The notes below the pieces were generated by a model. That model was not told where the DNA came from and did no database searches. It saw nothing but the letters and a program-made list of their open reading frames with translations. A stretch of 64,000 nt of DNA, taken from Sphingomonas hankookensis. GTDB taxonomy: Bacteria; Pseudomonadota; Alphaproteobacteria; Sphingomonadales; Sphingomonadaceae. The position numbers and the translations under genes are program-made. Positions 10,350 through 22,514 of the stretch are shown here, one piece after another. The stretch is from positions 124,001 to 188,000 of the forward strand of contig NZ_JAKREV010000006.1 in assembly GCF_022664465.1 (NCBI RefSeq), read 5' to 3'. Numbering within the stretch: the stretch's first letter is position 1; each line of letters opens with the position of its first letter.

Positions 10350-11227
10350 CACAGCGCTTCGGCGCCCGAGATGATCTCGACCAGTTCGGTCGTGATCGCG
10401 GCCTGACGCGTGCGGTTATATTCGATGGTCAGGCGGTTGATCAGGTCGCCCGCATTGCGCGTGGCGTTGTCCATCGCCGTCATCTTCGAACCTTGTTCGG
10501 ACGCGGCGTTTTCCTTCATCGCGCGATAAATCTGCACCGCGATGTTGGTCGGCAACAGGCTGTCGAGGATCGCTTCCTCGCTCGGCTCATATTCGACCAC
10601 CGCGTCGGCGGCGGGCTGGGCCGACTGCGCAGGGATCTTGACCGGGATCAGCTGCTGCTCGGTCGGCTCCTGCGTCAGCACCGTCTTGAACGTGGCATAG
10701 AACAGGTGCGCGACGTCGAACTCGCCCGCGGTGAAGCGGCGGATCAGGTCGTCGGCATAGCCCTTCGCATCGGCGAAGGTCAGCTTGCCGAGATCGCCCG
10801 GCTCGACCGCGTGAACGAAGCCGTCACGGAACTGGCGCGCCAGCACCGCTCGACCCTTGCGGCCGATCGTCAGGAACTTGACGGTCTTGCCCTGTTCCTG
10901 CAGCTCCAATGCACGGCGACGGGCGAGGCGGGCGATGTTCGAATTGAACGCGCCGGCCAGACCCTTGTCCGACGTCGCGACGACGAACAGATGGACCTGA
11001 TCGCGGCCATGGCCGGCGAGCAGCGGCGAGCTGCCCTCGGTGATCTGCGCGGTACGCGCCAGGCTGGCGACGACCTGCTCGACGCGCTGGGCATAGGGAC
11101 GACCGGCCTCGGCCGCCTCCTGCGCGCGGCGCAGCTTGGCGGCGGCGACCATCTTCATCGCCTTGGTGATCTTCTGCGTCGACTTCACCGAGCCGATGCG
11201 CAGTTTCAGGGCCTTGAGTGACGCCAT
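10349..11227 (-). CDS. atpG: F1-ATPase gamma subunit
   Basis: 292 aa starting MASLKALKLRIGSVKSTQKI, the standard N-terminus; the in-frame extension to 11320 is encoded by the upstream repeat and rejected. The N-terminal KITKAMKMVAAAKLRRAQ helix and the C-terminal NRTRQAAITTELVEIISGAEAL helix form the rotating coiled coil. It is preceded by a family E repeat and followed, with a 1-bp overlap, by the lipoprotein gene. Confidence 0.97.
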
Positions 11228-11240
11228 GTTCTTCTTCCTG

Positions 11241-11346
11241 CTCCCTCTCTCCGCTGTGCGGGGAGAGGGTCGGGGAGAGGGGGCTTCGTTACCGAGTGGC
11301 CCGCACTTCCCCTCTCCCAACCCTCTCCCCGCAAGCGGAGAGAGGG
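11241..11346. repeat. Inverted repeat, family E, between atpA and atpG
   Basis: CTCCCTCTCTCCGC... is answered by ...GCGGAGAGAGGG at the far end, with GGGGAGAGGG/CCCTCTCCCC arms inside. It fills the spacer between atpA and atpG, and its atpG-proximal edge ends about 14 bp before the atpG start. Confidence 0.85.
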
Positions 11347-11356
11347 CTAGTGGATC

Positions 11357-13458
<2,102 letters not shown>

Positions 13459-13586
13459 GCGCGCGTCCTTGTCAGGGGTCAACTTCATACGTCCCATGCG
13501 GGTAGGGGCGCTTGCATTCCCAACCGCCGTCGCGAACCGATGTCGCGCCGCTGACCGGCCCATGCGCCCCCGATGGGTCGTGGGGC

Positions 13587-13614
13587 CGCTAGCATCGGTG
13601 TCACGATTTCGCAA
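13587..13614 (-). promoter_or_regulatory. Candidate promoter of the F1-ATPase operon
   Basis: On the minus strand TTGCGA (13609-13614), a 16-bp spacer and CTAGCG (13587-13592) lie about 130 bp upstream of the atpH start. The -35 fits a housekeeping sigma site moderately and the -10 only weakly. It is offered because no better pair was found in this gap. Confidence 0.3.
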
Positions 13615-13696
13615 GCTTTGTGGGACGGCGGATGGCGGGTTGTGATTCGTACCGAAGCTGAACGGGGGATTATTGGAGGGGTAGAAGGAAGTTTGG

Positions 13697-13896
13697 TCAC
13701 GCGAAGGCGCGGAGGGGTTGCGCCCAGGCCTGATCCATTCGCCTTGGAAACAAACGTCATCCCAGCGCAGGCTGGGATTTCCCAATGACAGCGCGCAGCA
13801 GGAGCCGCGGGAGACCCCAGCCTTCGCTGGGGTGACGCTCGAGGCAAATATCAAACGCCGGACGCAACTCCTCCGCGTCCTCGCGCCTTCGCGTGA
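13697..13896. repeat. Nested repeats: family G arms enclosing a family B unit
   Basis: The outer arms begin TCACGCGAAGGCGCG at 13697 and return near 13880-13896 as CGCGCCTTCGCGTGA. Inside, 13755-13837 is a complete family B unit (GTCATCCCAGCGCAGGCTGGG ... CCCAGCCTTCGCTGGGGTGAC). Together with the promoter region it accounts for the 443-bp gap between atpH and the protease gene; no other coding potential is convincing here. Confidence 0.8.
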
Positions 13897-13901
13897 AAAC
13901 C

Positions 13902-15434
13902 CTACTTCGCCGCGGTACAGCGATACACCAGCCGCTCGTTCGCCTGTGCCGGCAGCGCGGTGCGAATCGCCGATTGCTGCGTCGCCAGCGCCGCGCGGCC
14001 GCCGGTGTCTGCGGCGCAGGCCTTTTGCTGCACCTGCCCGCGCAACGATCGCGCACGGGTCATCGCCTCGGCCGACAGCAGATAGCGGGTGTTGGTATAG
14101 CTGCCGCTGACCGGATCGAAGCGCAGCACCGATACGGTCGCGTCCTCGCTCGGCACGAGGATGCGTTCCCAGCCACCGCCCGGCGCCTCGGCATATTGGG
14201 TGCGGCCGTTCATGCAGCCATCGGCGCGCCAGTCGAAGCGGACGGTTTCCACCGGCGACAGGATGATGCGGCTGCGTTCGGGCACCAGCGTGCACGACAG
14301 CGCCCCGTTCAGCGGCGCCACGCGGGTCGCGGCGGTGCGGCCCGATTCGTCGGCAGCAGCGACCGAGTCCGGATCGAAATCGGGCCGCAGGACAAAGGTG
14401 ACGATCGCGCCGAGCAACAGCACCCCGCCGCCGATCCCGGCATAGATCGCCTGCCGCTTCTGCCCACGCGTCGCCAGCAACCCGGCCCCGCCCGCCGCCA
14501 GCACCGACAGCGCCAGCAACAGCGCGGCCAGCGCGATCATGTTCTCGCGGGTTTCGGCATTGTCGGCCTTCGCCTTTTCCAATGCCGTCTCGCGTTCGTC
14601 GCGCGCGCGTTCGGCGGCGGCGCGGGCGCGTTCGCGATCTTCGACGCTCTGCCGTTCGGCATCGGCGCGGTCGCGCGCATCGGCATCGGCCAGCGTCAGG
14701 CAGGGAGTGGCGATGGTCGACACCGGCTGGCTCGCCTCGCGCAGGAACGCGATCAGTTCGGAATCGGCGATGGCGAAGGCGAAGCTCGCATCGCCCTCTT
14801 CGCCGCGAGTCAGCGCCGAATTGACGCCCAGCACCCGGCCGCAGCGGTCGAGCAGCGGCCCGCCCGAATTGCCGCGCGCGATGCTGGCGGTATGGACCAG
14901 CACCGACGTGCCTTCGAGCGTGCGGTTGCCCGACATTACCCCCTGCGATCGCACCGGCGCGGTCGGCGTCACGAAATCATCGGCCGACCGCGCGGTGGCA
15001 AGGTCGACATTGCCGGGATAGCCCAGCGCGATCAGCGGGTCGCTCTCCCCCAACGACCCGGTATAGAGGGTCAGCGGCGGCAGGCGCACGCCGCTCACCT
15101 CGATCAGCGCGAGGTCGCGCGACTTGTCGAGGCGCAGCACGCGACCCTCGAACGACTTGTCGCCCTCCGAAGGGACCACGCCGACCACGGCCTCGCCCGG
15201 ATAGCGCTCCAGCAGCTCGACGACATGCGCGTTGGTGACGATCCGGCCGGGCGCGACCGCGAAGCCGGTGCCGTGCTCGACATCGACCATCTCGCCATCG
15301 ACCGTCGCGATCACCACGACACGGACGACGCCGCGCGCCGCCGCCGACACGTCGTCGGCCCGTGCCGGCGCGGTGAACACCAGCAGCGCGGCGAGCGTGG
15401 CCAGCCAGCAGGTCAGCAATCGCATGATCGGCAT
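13902..15434 (-). CDS. Trypsin-like serine protease with coiled coil and two membrane helices
   Basis: About 510 aa from ATG 15434, chosen for GGGGAAAG 6 nt upstream. Order: signal peptide (ends ...APARADD, ~28), trypsin-like domain with triad His80 ([11 protein letters not shown]), Asp117 ([10 protein letters not shown]) and Ser200 ([10 protein letters not shown]), an Arg/Ala/Glu coiled coil (~255-305), two membrane segments (~310-365), then a C-terminal extracytoplasmic domain with CTLV...DGCM cysteines. No PDZ domain follows the protease, unlike DegP, so it is not a standard HtrA. It probably cleaves envelope substrates. Part of a minus-strand run with the peptidase at 15538 and priA. Confidence 0.85.
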   Translation of the reverse strand: MPIMRLLTCWLATLAALLVFTAPARADDVSAAARGVVRVVVIATVDGEMVDVEHGTGFAVAPGRIVTNAHVVELLERYPGEAVVGVVPSEGDKSFEGRVLRLDKSRDLALIEVSGVRLPPLTLYTGSLGESDPLIALGYPGNVDLATARSADDFVTPTAPVRSQGVMSGNRTLEGTSVLVHTASIARGNSGGPLLDRCGRVLGVNSALTRGEEGDASFAFAIADSELIAFLREASQPVSTIATPCLTLADADARDRADAERQSVEDRERARAAAERARDERETALEKAKADNAETRENMIALAALLLALSVLAAGGAGLLATRGQKRQAIYAGIGGGVLLLGAIVTFVLRPDFDPDSVAAADESGRTAATRVAPLNGALSCTLVPERSRIILSPVETVRFDWRADGCMNGRTQYAEAPGGGWERILVPSEDATVSVLRFDPVSGSYTNTRYLLSAEAMTRARSLRGQVQQKACAADTGGRAALATQQSAIRTALPAQANERLVYRCTAAK

Positions 15435-15537
15435 AACGTCTTTCCCCATGACGCCGCCGTTTCGGGCAAAGCGACGCGCGGGGCAAGGGGGCGCGGGCCC
15501 GAACCGCAACCCGCGCAGCCGCCTGTTTCCAAACGGC

Positions 15538-17052
15538 CTATCCGGCCTCGTCCTCGCCCTGCTGCACCTTCGACCCGCCCCGCCAGCGGGTCAGCGCCGC
15601 CGCCCCGCCGTCGCGGTCGATGATCGCGATCAGTTCGGCGGCGAAGGCGGCGGTGGCCCCGCCATGCGGCGCATAGGCGACCGGCCCCAGCACGCGTTTC
15701 GCCTCGGCCGCGCGATCGGTTTCCAGCAGCACCCGCGCCGCCTCCATCCGCAACCCCCGGTCCTGCGGTCCCAGCGCATGGGCGCGCAGCAGCGCGTCGC
15801 GCGCATTCTGGTTAGGCGCCTGTCCCGGCACCTGGAAGGTGCGATAGAACAGCCGCAGCGGCTGGGGATCGTCATGCTCGATCCGGTTGGCGGCCAGGAA
15901 CGACTTGCGAATATCCTTCCACCGATTCGGATCGGCGTCGCGGGCCGCGCGTGCCTGCGCCATCTGCGCCATGCCGAGATAGACATGGGCATCGCCGCGC
16001 TTTGCATCGGCGGCGATCGCGCGGCGTGCGGCCGCTTCGGCCGCGGCATAGTTGCCCGCGTCATATTCGGCTTCGGCCAGCGCGACCTGCGCCGCCGGAT
16101 CATTGGGATAGGGCGCGGCAGCCCGCTGCGCCATCGGCAGCAGCTCGATCGCCTGCTTGCGGTTGACGCCGCGGTCCGACCGGATGCGCGCGGGCATCGT
16201 CGCCGCTTCGCCCGGGGTCAGCGCCCGCACCGTCACCTTCGCTGCCGGCACCATCGCCTTGGGCAGCGTCGAATAGCGCAGGCCCGTGCGGGCATAGCGC
16301 GCCATGTCGCGATCAAGCGCGCGCAGGTCGCCGAACGCGGCCGCCGCCTTCGTCGCCGGTTCGCCCTTGGCGACCGCCTGCATGAACGTGTCGAGCTGCC
16401 CGCGCCGCGCCGGGTCGAGCAGCAGCATATGCGTCAGCAGCCAGCCGCCGGCATAGAGCGCGGGGCGATCCACCTTGTCGGGATCGCCGGTCAGCAGCGC
16501 GCTGGCCGATACCGGCAGGCCGTTTGCGAACTGTCGCGCGCGGTACATCGGCGGGCGGGCGATCTCGATCGATCCGTCGTCGCGGAAGCGGGTGGGGGCA
16601 AAGAACTCCGCGAACCCTTCGACATACCATGCCGGGAACGCGGCTTCGGCCCAGTTCGACAGCATGAAATGATGGGTATATTCGTGGAACAGCACCTCTT
16701 CGGGGTCGATGCCGTTGCCCGGTGCGGTCCTCGGCACGAATGCCACCGATCCGCCGGCACGGGGGATATAGAAGCCCGCGACGTTGCTCGACCGCGCCAG
16801 CCGGTTGATGCTGCTGATATCGCCGGTGCGATAGACGACGACGCGGTTGGGCGCCGCGATCGGCGTCGTCGGCATCTTGGTCAGCAACCGCAGCGTGGCA
16901 TCGAACCGTTCGAGCCGCTCGGCAAAGCGCGCGACATCGTCGGCCCGGTCGTCGGAATAGACGATGAAGTGATCCGACCGCGCCTCATGCCATTCGGCCT
17001 GCGCCGCCACCGGCCAGAGCACGGTTAACGCCGCCAACAGCTTGCGAATCAT
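15538..17052 (-). CDS. Secreted gluzincin-like peptidase with TPR-like C-terminus
   Basis: 504 aa with a signal peptide (MIRKLLAALTVLWPVAAQA). HEYTH at 123-127 followed by WYVEGFAEFF (Glu145/149) matches the zinc site of gluzincin-type peptidases, a layout seen in DUF1570-like proteins. The C-terminal half has helical TPR-like repeats (AALAEAEYDAGNYAAAEAAARRA-type segments, 330-480). The start at 17052 was chosen for the signal peptide; the in-frame ORF runs far upstream into priA and is spurious there. Periplasmic action is inferred, substrate unknown. Confidence 0.8.
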   Translation of the reverse strand: MIRKLLAALTVLWPVAAQAEWHEARSDHFIVYSDDRADDVARFAERLERFDATLRLLTKMPTTPIAAPNRVVVYRTGDISSINRLARSSNVAGFYIPRAGGSVAFVPRTAPGNGIDPEEVLFHEYTHHFMLSNWAEAAFPAWYVEGFAEFFAPTRFRDDGSIEIARPPMYRARQFANGLPVSASALLTGDPDKVDRPALYAGGWLLTHMLLLDPARRGQLDTFMQAVAKGEPATKAAAAFGDLRALDRDMARYARTGLRYSTLPKAMVPAAKVTVRALTPGEAATMPARIRSDRGVNRKQAIELLPMAQRAAAPYPNDPAAQVALAEAEYDAGNYAAAEAAARRAIAADAKRGDAHVYLGMAQMAQARAARDADPNRWKDIRKSFLAANRIEHDDPQPLRLFYRTFQVPGQAPNQNARDALLRAHALGPQDRGLRMEAARVLLETDRAAEAKRVLGPVAYAPHGGATAAFAAELIAIIDRDGGAAALTRWRGGSKVQQGEDEAG

Positions 17053-17146
17053 GCGCGACTCCCGATCGTTCCGGCGGGTTCTATGGCGTGGTACGGATGC
17101 CGGATAGGGCGTAATGGCATCGATTAGAGCCCCTAAGCCGTCCCGC

Positions 17147-19312
17147 CTACACGAAACTATACGGATCGACGTCGACCGCCACCCGCACCTTCGTCCCCCA
17201 TTCGACCCCGTCGAGCCATTCGCGGATGACGTCCTGCACGTCGAGCGCACGGGTGGCGTGGACCAGCAGGCGGAACCGGTGCCGCCCGCGCAGCATGGCG
17301 AGCGGGGCGGGGGCGGGGCCATAGACATGACACCCGTCGACCTGCGGTGCCGCACGCCCGATCGCCCGCGCGGTCGCCTCCGCCGCGGCCTTGTCCTCCG
17401 ACGACACGATGATCGCCGCGTAGCGCCCGAACGGCGGCACCTCCGCCTCGCGCCGTGCCTCGGTCTCGGCGGCATAGAAGCTGTCGGCATCGCCCGAGAT
17501 CAGCGCCTGCATTACCGGCGCATTCGGCTGCGTCGTCTGGATATAGACATGGCCGGGCTTGGTCCCGCGTCCCGCCCGGCCCGCCACCTGGGCGATCTGC
17601 TGAAAGGTGCGTTCGGACGCGCGCAAATCGCCGCCCTGCAGCCCCAGATCGGCGTCGATCACCCCGACACAGGTCAGGTTCGGAAAGTGATAGCCCTTGG
17701 TCACCAGCTGCGTGCCGACGACGATGTCGATATCGCCCGCCTCCATCCGCCCGACGAACTCCGCCGCCTTCGCCGGGGACCAGATGGTGTCCGACGTGAC
17801 GATGGCGATCTTCGCGGTCGGCCACAGCGCCGCCGCCTCGTCGGCGATCCGCTCGACGCCGGGACCGCAGGCGACCAGCGCATCCTCCGCCTGGCATTCG
17901 GGGCAGGCGCGTGGCGTCGGGATGACATGGCCGCAATGGTGGCACGACAGCCGGTGGATCAGCCGGTGCTCGACCATCCATGCGGTGCAATTGGGGCATT
18001 GGAAGCGGTGCCCGCACGACCGGCACAGCGTCAGCGGCGCATAGCCGCGCCGGTTGAGGAACAGCAAAGCCTGTTCCTTGCGGGCGAGCGTCTCGTCGAT
18101 CGCCTTGACCAGCGGCGCCGCGATCCAGCGGCCGCGTTCGGGCGGTTGCTCGATCAGGTCGATCGGTTCGATCGACGGCAACTGCGCCTTGCCATAGCGG
18201 CCGGGCAGCTTGACCTCGGTATAGCGGCCTTGCGCCACCTGTTGCCGGGTCTCGATCGCCGGGGTCGCGCTGGCGAGGATGACGGCGCATTTCTCGAACA
18301 GCCCGCGCATCACCGCGACGTCGCGGGCGTGATAATGCACGCCCTCTTCCTGCTTGAAGCTCGTCTCGTGCGCCTCGTCGACGACGATCAGCCCCAGATC
18401 GGCATAGGGCAGGAACAGCGCCGATCGTGCGCCAACGACGACCTTCGCCTGGCCGCTGGCGATCGCGCGCCACGCACGGCGGCGCTGGGTGGAGCGCAGG
18501 TCGCTGTGCCACGGCACCGGCTCGCAGCCGAAGCGTGCGGTGAAGCGCTTCAGGAACGGTTCGGTCAGCGCAATCTCGGGCAGCAGCACCAGCACCTGCC
18601 GCCCCTGCCTCATCGCCGCCGCCACCGCCTCGAAATACACCTCGGTCTTGCCCGATCCGGTGACGCCGTCGAGCAGGAACGGGTGGAAGCTGTGCGCATC
18701 GACCGCCGTCGTCAGCTGGTCGGCCGCCGCCTGCTGGTCGCCCGACAATGTCGGTTGATGATGGTCGGGATCGGGCACCGGATAGGGCTGGTCGATATCG
18801 ACCGACACCGCCTCGATCGCGCCGAGCTTCACCAGCCCGCGGACCACCGCGTCAGACACGTCGGCGAGTGTCGCCAGCTCGCGCACCAGTCCGCGCCGCT
18901 CGCCGATCCGCTCCAGCGCCTGTTCACGCTGCGGCGTCATCCGCTCCGGCACCACGCCGGTCGCGCGATACTCGATGGCGAGCTTCGCTCCCTCCAGCGC
19001 CGAGTTGGATGCGAGGCACATGCGCAGCACCGACGCCGGCGCGGCGAGATAATAGCCCGCCGTCCACTCGACCAATCGCCGGAGCGGCGCGGCGATCGGC
19101 GGCACGTCGGCAACGGCGAGCAGCGGGCGCAGCCGGTTGTCGCCGACCTCTTCGGTCGCCAGCCGCTCGGCATCCCATACCACGCCGACCAGCTGGCGGG
19201 GGCCGAGCGGGGCGGTGACGATCGAGCCGGGCTCGACCGTCAGCCCATGCGGCACGCGATAGTCGAGCGGCCCGAGTGCGGCGTTGAGCAGGAGGACGCG
19301 GGCGCGGGACAT
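17147..19312 (-). CDS. priA: Primosomal protein N', replication restart helicase
   Basis: 721 aa. The N-terminal DNA-binding region begins SRARVLLLNAALGPLDYRVP. The helicase core has Walker A GVTGSGKT (216-223) and the DEAH box VVDEAHE (about 310). The zinc-binding insert shows paired cysteines (CRSCGHRFQCPNC, CHHCGH, CPEC), and GRAGRGTKPG is helicase motif VI. It reloads DnaB at stalled or recombined forks. The start at MSRARV is preferred to in-frame extensions. Confidence 0.97.
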   Translation of the reverse strand: MSRARVLLLNAALGPLDYRVPHGLTVEPGSIVTAPLGPRQLVGVVWDAERLATEEVGDNRLRPLLAVADVPPIAAPLRRLVEWTAGYYLAAPASVLRMCLASNSALEGAKLAIEYRATGVVPERMTPQREQALERIGERRGLVRELATLADVSDAVVRGLVKLGAIEAVSVDIDQPYPVPDPDHHQPTLSGDQQAAADQLTTAVDAHSFHPFLLDGVTGSGKTEVYFEAVAAAMRQGRQVLVLLPEIALTEPFLKRFTARFGCEPVPWHSDLRSTQRRRAWRAIASGQAKVVVGARSALFLPYADLGLIVVDEAHETSFKQEEGVHYHARDVAVMRGLFEKCAVILASATPAIETRQQVAQGRYTEVKLPGRYGKAQLPSIEPIDLIEQPPERGRWIAAPLVKAIDETLARKEQALLFLNRRGYAPLTLCRSCGHRFQCPNCTAWMVEHRLIHRLSCHHCGHVIPTPRACPECQAEDALVACGPGVERIADEAAALWPTAKIAIVTSDTIWSPAKAAEFVGRMEAGDIDIVVGTQLVTKGYHFPNLTCVGVIDADLGLQGGDLRASERTFQQIAQVAGRAGRGTKPGHVYIQTTQPNAPVMQALISGDADSFYAAETEARREAEVPPFGRYAAIIVSSEDKAAAEATARAIGRAAPQVDGCHVYGPAPAPLAMLRGRHRFRLLVHATRALDVQDVIREWLDGVEWGTKVRVAVDVDPYSFV

Positions 19313-19452
19313 GGAGCGGTAGATAGGGTGTGTGGGGGCGGAATGGAATCCGCCGCCCACCTTCGTCGTCCCGGCGGGGCATCGCCGAGCTGCGCGTCGC
19401 TCTCCCACCCCCTTCGTCATTCCCGCCTGCGCGGGGACGACGATGGTGTGCG

Positions 19453-21528
19453 TTACAACGCCAGTCGCGCCGTCACCCGCACGTCCCGCCCGGCCAGCGG
19501 CGCGAAGTCCTTCAGGAAGCTGGCATGCCGCCGCGCCTCGACGTCGAAGATGTTGTTGGCCGACACCATCAACGTCGTCCGGCTGTCGCGCCCGAACGGC
19601 CGCAGCGATACCGATGCGTTGACCATCGTATAGGCCGGCGTCGTCGTCTCCAGATCGGCGACGCGGTCCTGGCGGGTCACATGCTCGACTTCGCCGCGCA
19701 CCTGCACCATCCGGCCCTGTGCCTCGATGCCGCCCAGCACGCGCAGCGGCGGGATGCGCGGAGCGGGGCCGCGATCGACGATCGTCGCGCGGGTATAGTC
19801 GGCGAGGCCGTCTAGGTTGATCGCGGTCTCACCGAACTTGGCGACGCGCGCCGACGCCTCTGCCTCGAACCCCCACAGCCGCGCATCGGCCTGGCTGTAC
19901 TGGAACACCGGCAGGTCGTCCTCGACCGCGCCGGTCGGGTTCTCATAGATGAAGTTGCGGAACCAGTTGTGATAGGCCGACAGCCCGAAGCTGTAGCCGT
20001 CGCCCGACCCCTTCAGCGTCGCCTCCAGCCCGTCGCTGATCTCCTTGGCGAAGGCCGGGTTGCCGATCTCGAACGCCTGCGTGCCGGCATGCGGGCCGTT
20101 GGCGAACAGTTCCTCGGCCGACGGCGCGCGCTCGGTATGGCTGGCGTTGATGCCGAAACGGACATTGTCGGCCAGCCCGACGCTACCGCCCAGCGACCCG
20201 GAGAAGCTGTCGAAGCCGCGCCGGATATTGTCGTTGCCCAGCAGCGCGTCGGCCGCGGCGCGCACGACGGTGTATTCGTAGCGCCCACCGGCCTCGGCCC
20301 GGAACGCGCCCATGTCGAACGACTGCAGCGTGAACAGGCCATATTGCTGCGTCTCGTTGCGCGGCACGAACTTCTCGTCGCCCTGCACATTGAAGTCGCG
20401 GATGAACATCTGTCCACCCACCGCGCCGCGCCAGCCGCCGCGCGCCGCCTGCACCAGCTCGAGGCGCGCTTCGACGCTCTTGTTGAAGAAGCTGGTACCG
20501 ATCTCGCCGGTATCCTCGATCTCGTCATGGCGATAATCGGCGAAGCCGGCGCGCAGGCGGATCTTTTCGAGCAGCCCGTCGCCGGTATTCACCTCGGCCC
20601 GCACGTCGGCGCGGGTCTGCTGGACATGCAGCGTCACTTCCTCCGCCTCGCCGCCGTCGAGCGAATAGCGCACCGGTACGCCGTAGCGATTGTCGAGATG
20701 GTTGACCGAAAAGCCGAGATTGCCGGTTTCGGTCACGATCGCCGCACCGCCCGCGACCTCCCACATTTCCGACTGCGAATTGGGCAGCTTGCCGCGCAGG
20801 TCGGCCAGCTGGCGAATGTCGGCATCGGCGCTCGCCGCCGCCTGCGCCCGCAGTGGCCGCGAGAGGATATAGCCGCCGGTGTTCAGGTCGTCGGTCTTGC
20901 CGTACGTGCCGTCGAGGTGGAACACGACCTTGTCGGTCACCGGCACGTCGACCGCCGCCGATGCGCTACGCTCGTTCGCGGCCGAACCATAGGTGGCGAG
21001 CGCGTCGACATGGACCGGCTCGTCCGGCACCCGGCGCGGGATGCGGCTGTCGATGACGTTGACCACGCCGCCGATCGCCGACGACCCGAACAGCAGCGCC
21101 GCCGGCCCGCGCAGGACCTCGATCCGGTCGGCGGTCAACGGGTTGATCGCGACGGCATGGTCGACCGAAGTGTTCGACACGTCGAAGCTGCCGATACCGT
21201 CGGTCAGCACGCGCACCCGCTCCCCCTGCAACCCGCGCAGCACCGGGCGCGACGCGTTGGGACCGAAGCTGGTGGCCGACACGCCCGGCTGGCGCGCCAG
21301 CGTCTCGCCGATCGTCGGGCGCAGTTCGCGGGTCAGTTCCTCGCCGCTCAGCACGCTGGTGCCCGACAGCACATCGGCCTGGTTGCGCTGATAGGGGGCG
21401 GTGACGATGATCTCCGCCGGCGCCTCGCGGTGATAGCTGTCGCCTGCCGGGGCCGGCGTGCTCTGGGCATGGGCGGTGGCGGGCAGGATCAGGGCGGTGC
21501 TCGACAGCCACAGGGCGGGACGGAACAT
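19453..21528 (-). CDS. TonB-dependent outer-membrane receptor, ZnuD-like
   Basis: 691 aa: signal peptide ending TAHAQ, a TonB box-like EIIVTAPY, a plug domain (~45-170; GETLARQPGVSATSFGPNA, VLRGPAALLFGSSAIGGVVNV) and a 22-strand barrel ending in LAL. The end, HASFLKDFAPLAGRDVRVT, closely resembles that of ZnuD-type zinc receptors. The His-rich loops of some ZnuD proteins are not obvious, so zinc is an inference supported by a Zur-like palindrome upstream (21574-21594). Haem or another metal complex is possible. Confidence 0.85.
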   Translation of the reverse strand: MFRPALWLSSTALILPATAHAQSTPAPAGDSYHREAPAEIIVTAPYQRNQADVLSGTSVLSGEELTRELRPTIGETLARQPGVSATSFGPNASRPVLRGLQGERVRVLTDGIGSFDVSNTSVDHAVAINPLTADRIEVLRGPAALLFGSSAIGGVVNVIDSRIPRRVPDEPVHVDALATYGSAANERSASAAVDVPVTDKVVFHLDGTYGKTDDLNTGGYILSRPLRAQAAASADADIRQLADLRGKLPNSQSEMWEVAGGAAIVTETGNLGFSVNHLDNRYGVPVRYSLDGGEAEEVTLHVQQTRADVRAEVNTGDGLLEKIRLRAGFADYRHDEIEDTGEIGTSFFNKSVEARLELVQAARGGWRGAVGGQMFIRDFNVQGDEKFVPRNETQQYGLFTLQSFDMGAFRAEAGGRYEYTVVRAAADALLGNDNIRRGFDSFSGSLGGSVGLADNVRFGINASHTERAPSAEELFANGPHAGTQAFEIGNPAFAKEISDGLEATLKGSGDGYSFGLSAYHNWFRNFIYENPTGAVEDDLPVFQYSQADARLWGFEAEASARVAKFGETAINLDGLADYTRATIVDRGPAPRIPPLRVLGGIEAQGRMVQVRGEVEHVTRQDRVADLETTTPAYTMVNASVSLRPFGRDSRTTLMVSANNIFDVEARRHASFLKDFAPLAGRDVRVTARLAL

Positions 21529-21573
21529 TGCGGGGCGACTCCAAGTTACACGAACCTGCCGCGCCTAGCGCAA

Positions 21574-21594
21574 GATGATACAACATACCACATC
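21574..21594 (-). promoter_or_regulatory. Candidate Zur-type operator upstream of the TonB receptor
   Basis: On the minus strand the site reads GATGTGGTATGTTGTATCATC, 46-66 bp before the receptor ATG. It ends in GATG/CATC and its centre, TATGTTGTATCATC, resembles the palindromic TATGTTATAACATA core of known Zur sites. It also lies upstream of the divergent IclR gene. Based on pattern only. Confidence 0.35.
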
Positions 21595-21666
21595 CTTTGT
21601 GCGTCGCAGCGCCTTGCACGCGGCGTCGCCTTGCGCGTCCGCTTTTTTCCGGCGAATGTCGCGATC

Positions 21667-22470
21667 ATGACGAGCCAGGAACCCGACCCCGCCGACACCG
21701 ATGCTACCGACGACCGCCGCTATCGCGCGCCCGCGCTGGAAAAGGGGCTCGACATCCTCGAACTGCTCGCCGGCGTCGCGACGCCGCTGACGCTGACGCA
21801 GATCGTGCAGCGGCTGGGGCGGTCGCATGGCGAGTTGTTCCGCATGGTACAGGTGCTGGAATATCGCGGCTATCTGACGACCGAGGCGGGGGGCGAGGGC
21901 TATACGCTCAGCGACCGCCTGTTCTCGCTCGGCATGAACCAGCCGCGCACCCGCTATCTGATCGAGGTCGCGCTGCCCGAAATGCGACGGCTGGCGCAGG
22001 AAACCGGCCAGTCATGCCATGTCGCGGTCCACACCATGGGCGACATGGCGGTGATCGCGCGGATGGAATCGGCGGACCAGTTGGGCTTCTCGGTTCGCGT
22101 CGGTTATCGTCGGCCGATGTTGCAGGCGGCGTCGGGCGTGGTCCTCTACGCCTTCCAGCCGGCCGACGTTCGCGCCCGCTGGGAAGCGTTGCTCGATCCG
22201 GTGCCGAGCGCCGACGCGCTCGCCGCCTTTCGCAGCCATGCCGAGGAAGTGGCGGTCAGCGGCATCGAACGTACCCCCAGCCGCTTCGTCAGCGGCGTGA
22301 CCGACCTGTCCGCCCCGATCCTGCGCGGCGGTGCTGCGGCGGCGGCACTGACCATGCCCTATCTGTCGAAACTGGCGGAGGTCGATGCGATCGATGCGGC
22401 GGCAGCTGCGGTGCAGGCGGCGGCGGCGCGCATTTCGGAACAGCTGGTGGACGACGATCACCATCCGTGA
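21667..22470 (+). CDS. IclR-family transcriptional regulator
   Basis: 267 aa from ATG 21667. The N-terminal winged helix (~20-80; ALEKGLDILELLAGVATPLT, GRSHGELFRMVQVLEYRGYL) is followed by the IclR ligand-binding domain (~90-255; VALPEMRRLAQETGQSCHVAV, RPMLQAASGVVLYAF, SAPILRGG). It lies 300 bp upstream of, and codirectional with, the L-fuconate dehydratase gene, and IclR proteins often control sugar-acid catabolism, so that gene is a plausible target. It also diverges from the TonB receptor. Confidence 0.9.
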   Translation: MTSQEPDPADTDATDDRRYRAPALEKGLDILELLAGVATPLTLTQIVQRLGRSHGELFRMVQVLEYRGYLTTEAGGEGYTLSDRLFSLGMNQPRTRYLIEVALPEMRRLAQETGQSCHVAVHTMGDMAVIARMESADQLGFSVRVGYRRPMLQAASGVVLYAFQPADVRARWEALLDPVPSADALAAFRSHAEEVAVSGIERTPSRFVSGVTDLSAPILRGGAAAAALTMPYLSKLAEVDAIDAAAAAVQAAAARISEQLVDDDHHP

Positions 22471-22514
22471 GGGGTAATGGTCTGAAGCGAACCGCCTTCC
22501 CATCCCTGTTCGCC

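Noticed and set aside
13488..13497. ATG starts for atpH
   Set aside because: GTG 13458 has AAGGA at ideal spacing and gives the family N-terminus; the ATGs have poor ribosome sites.
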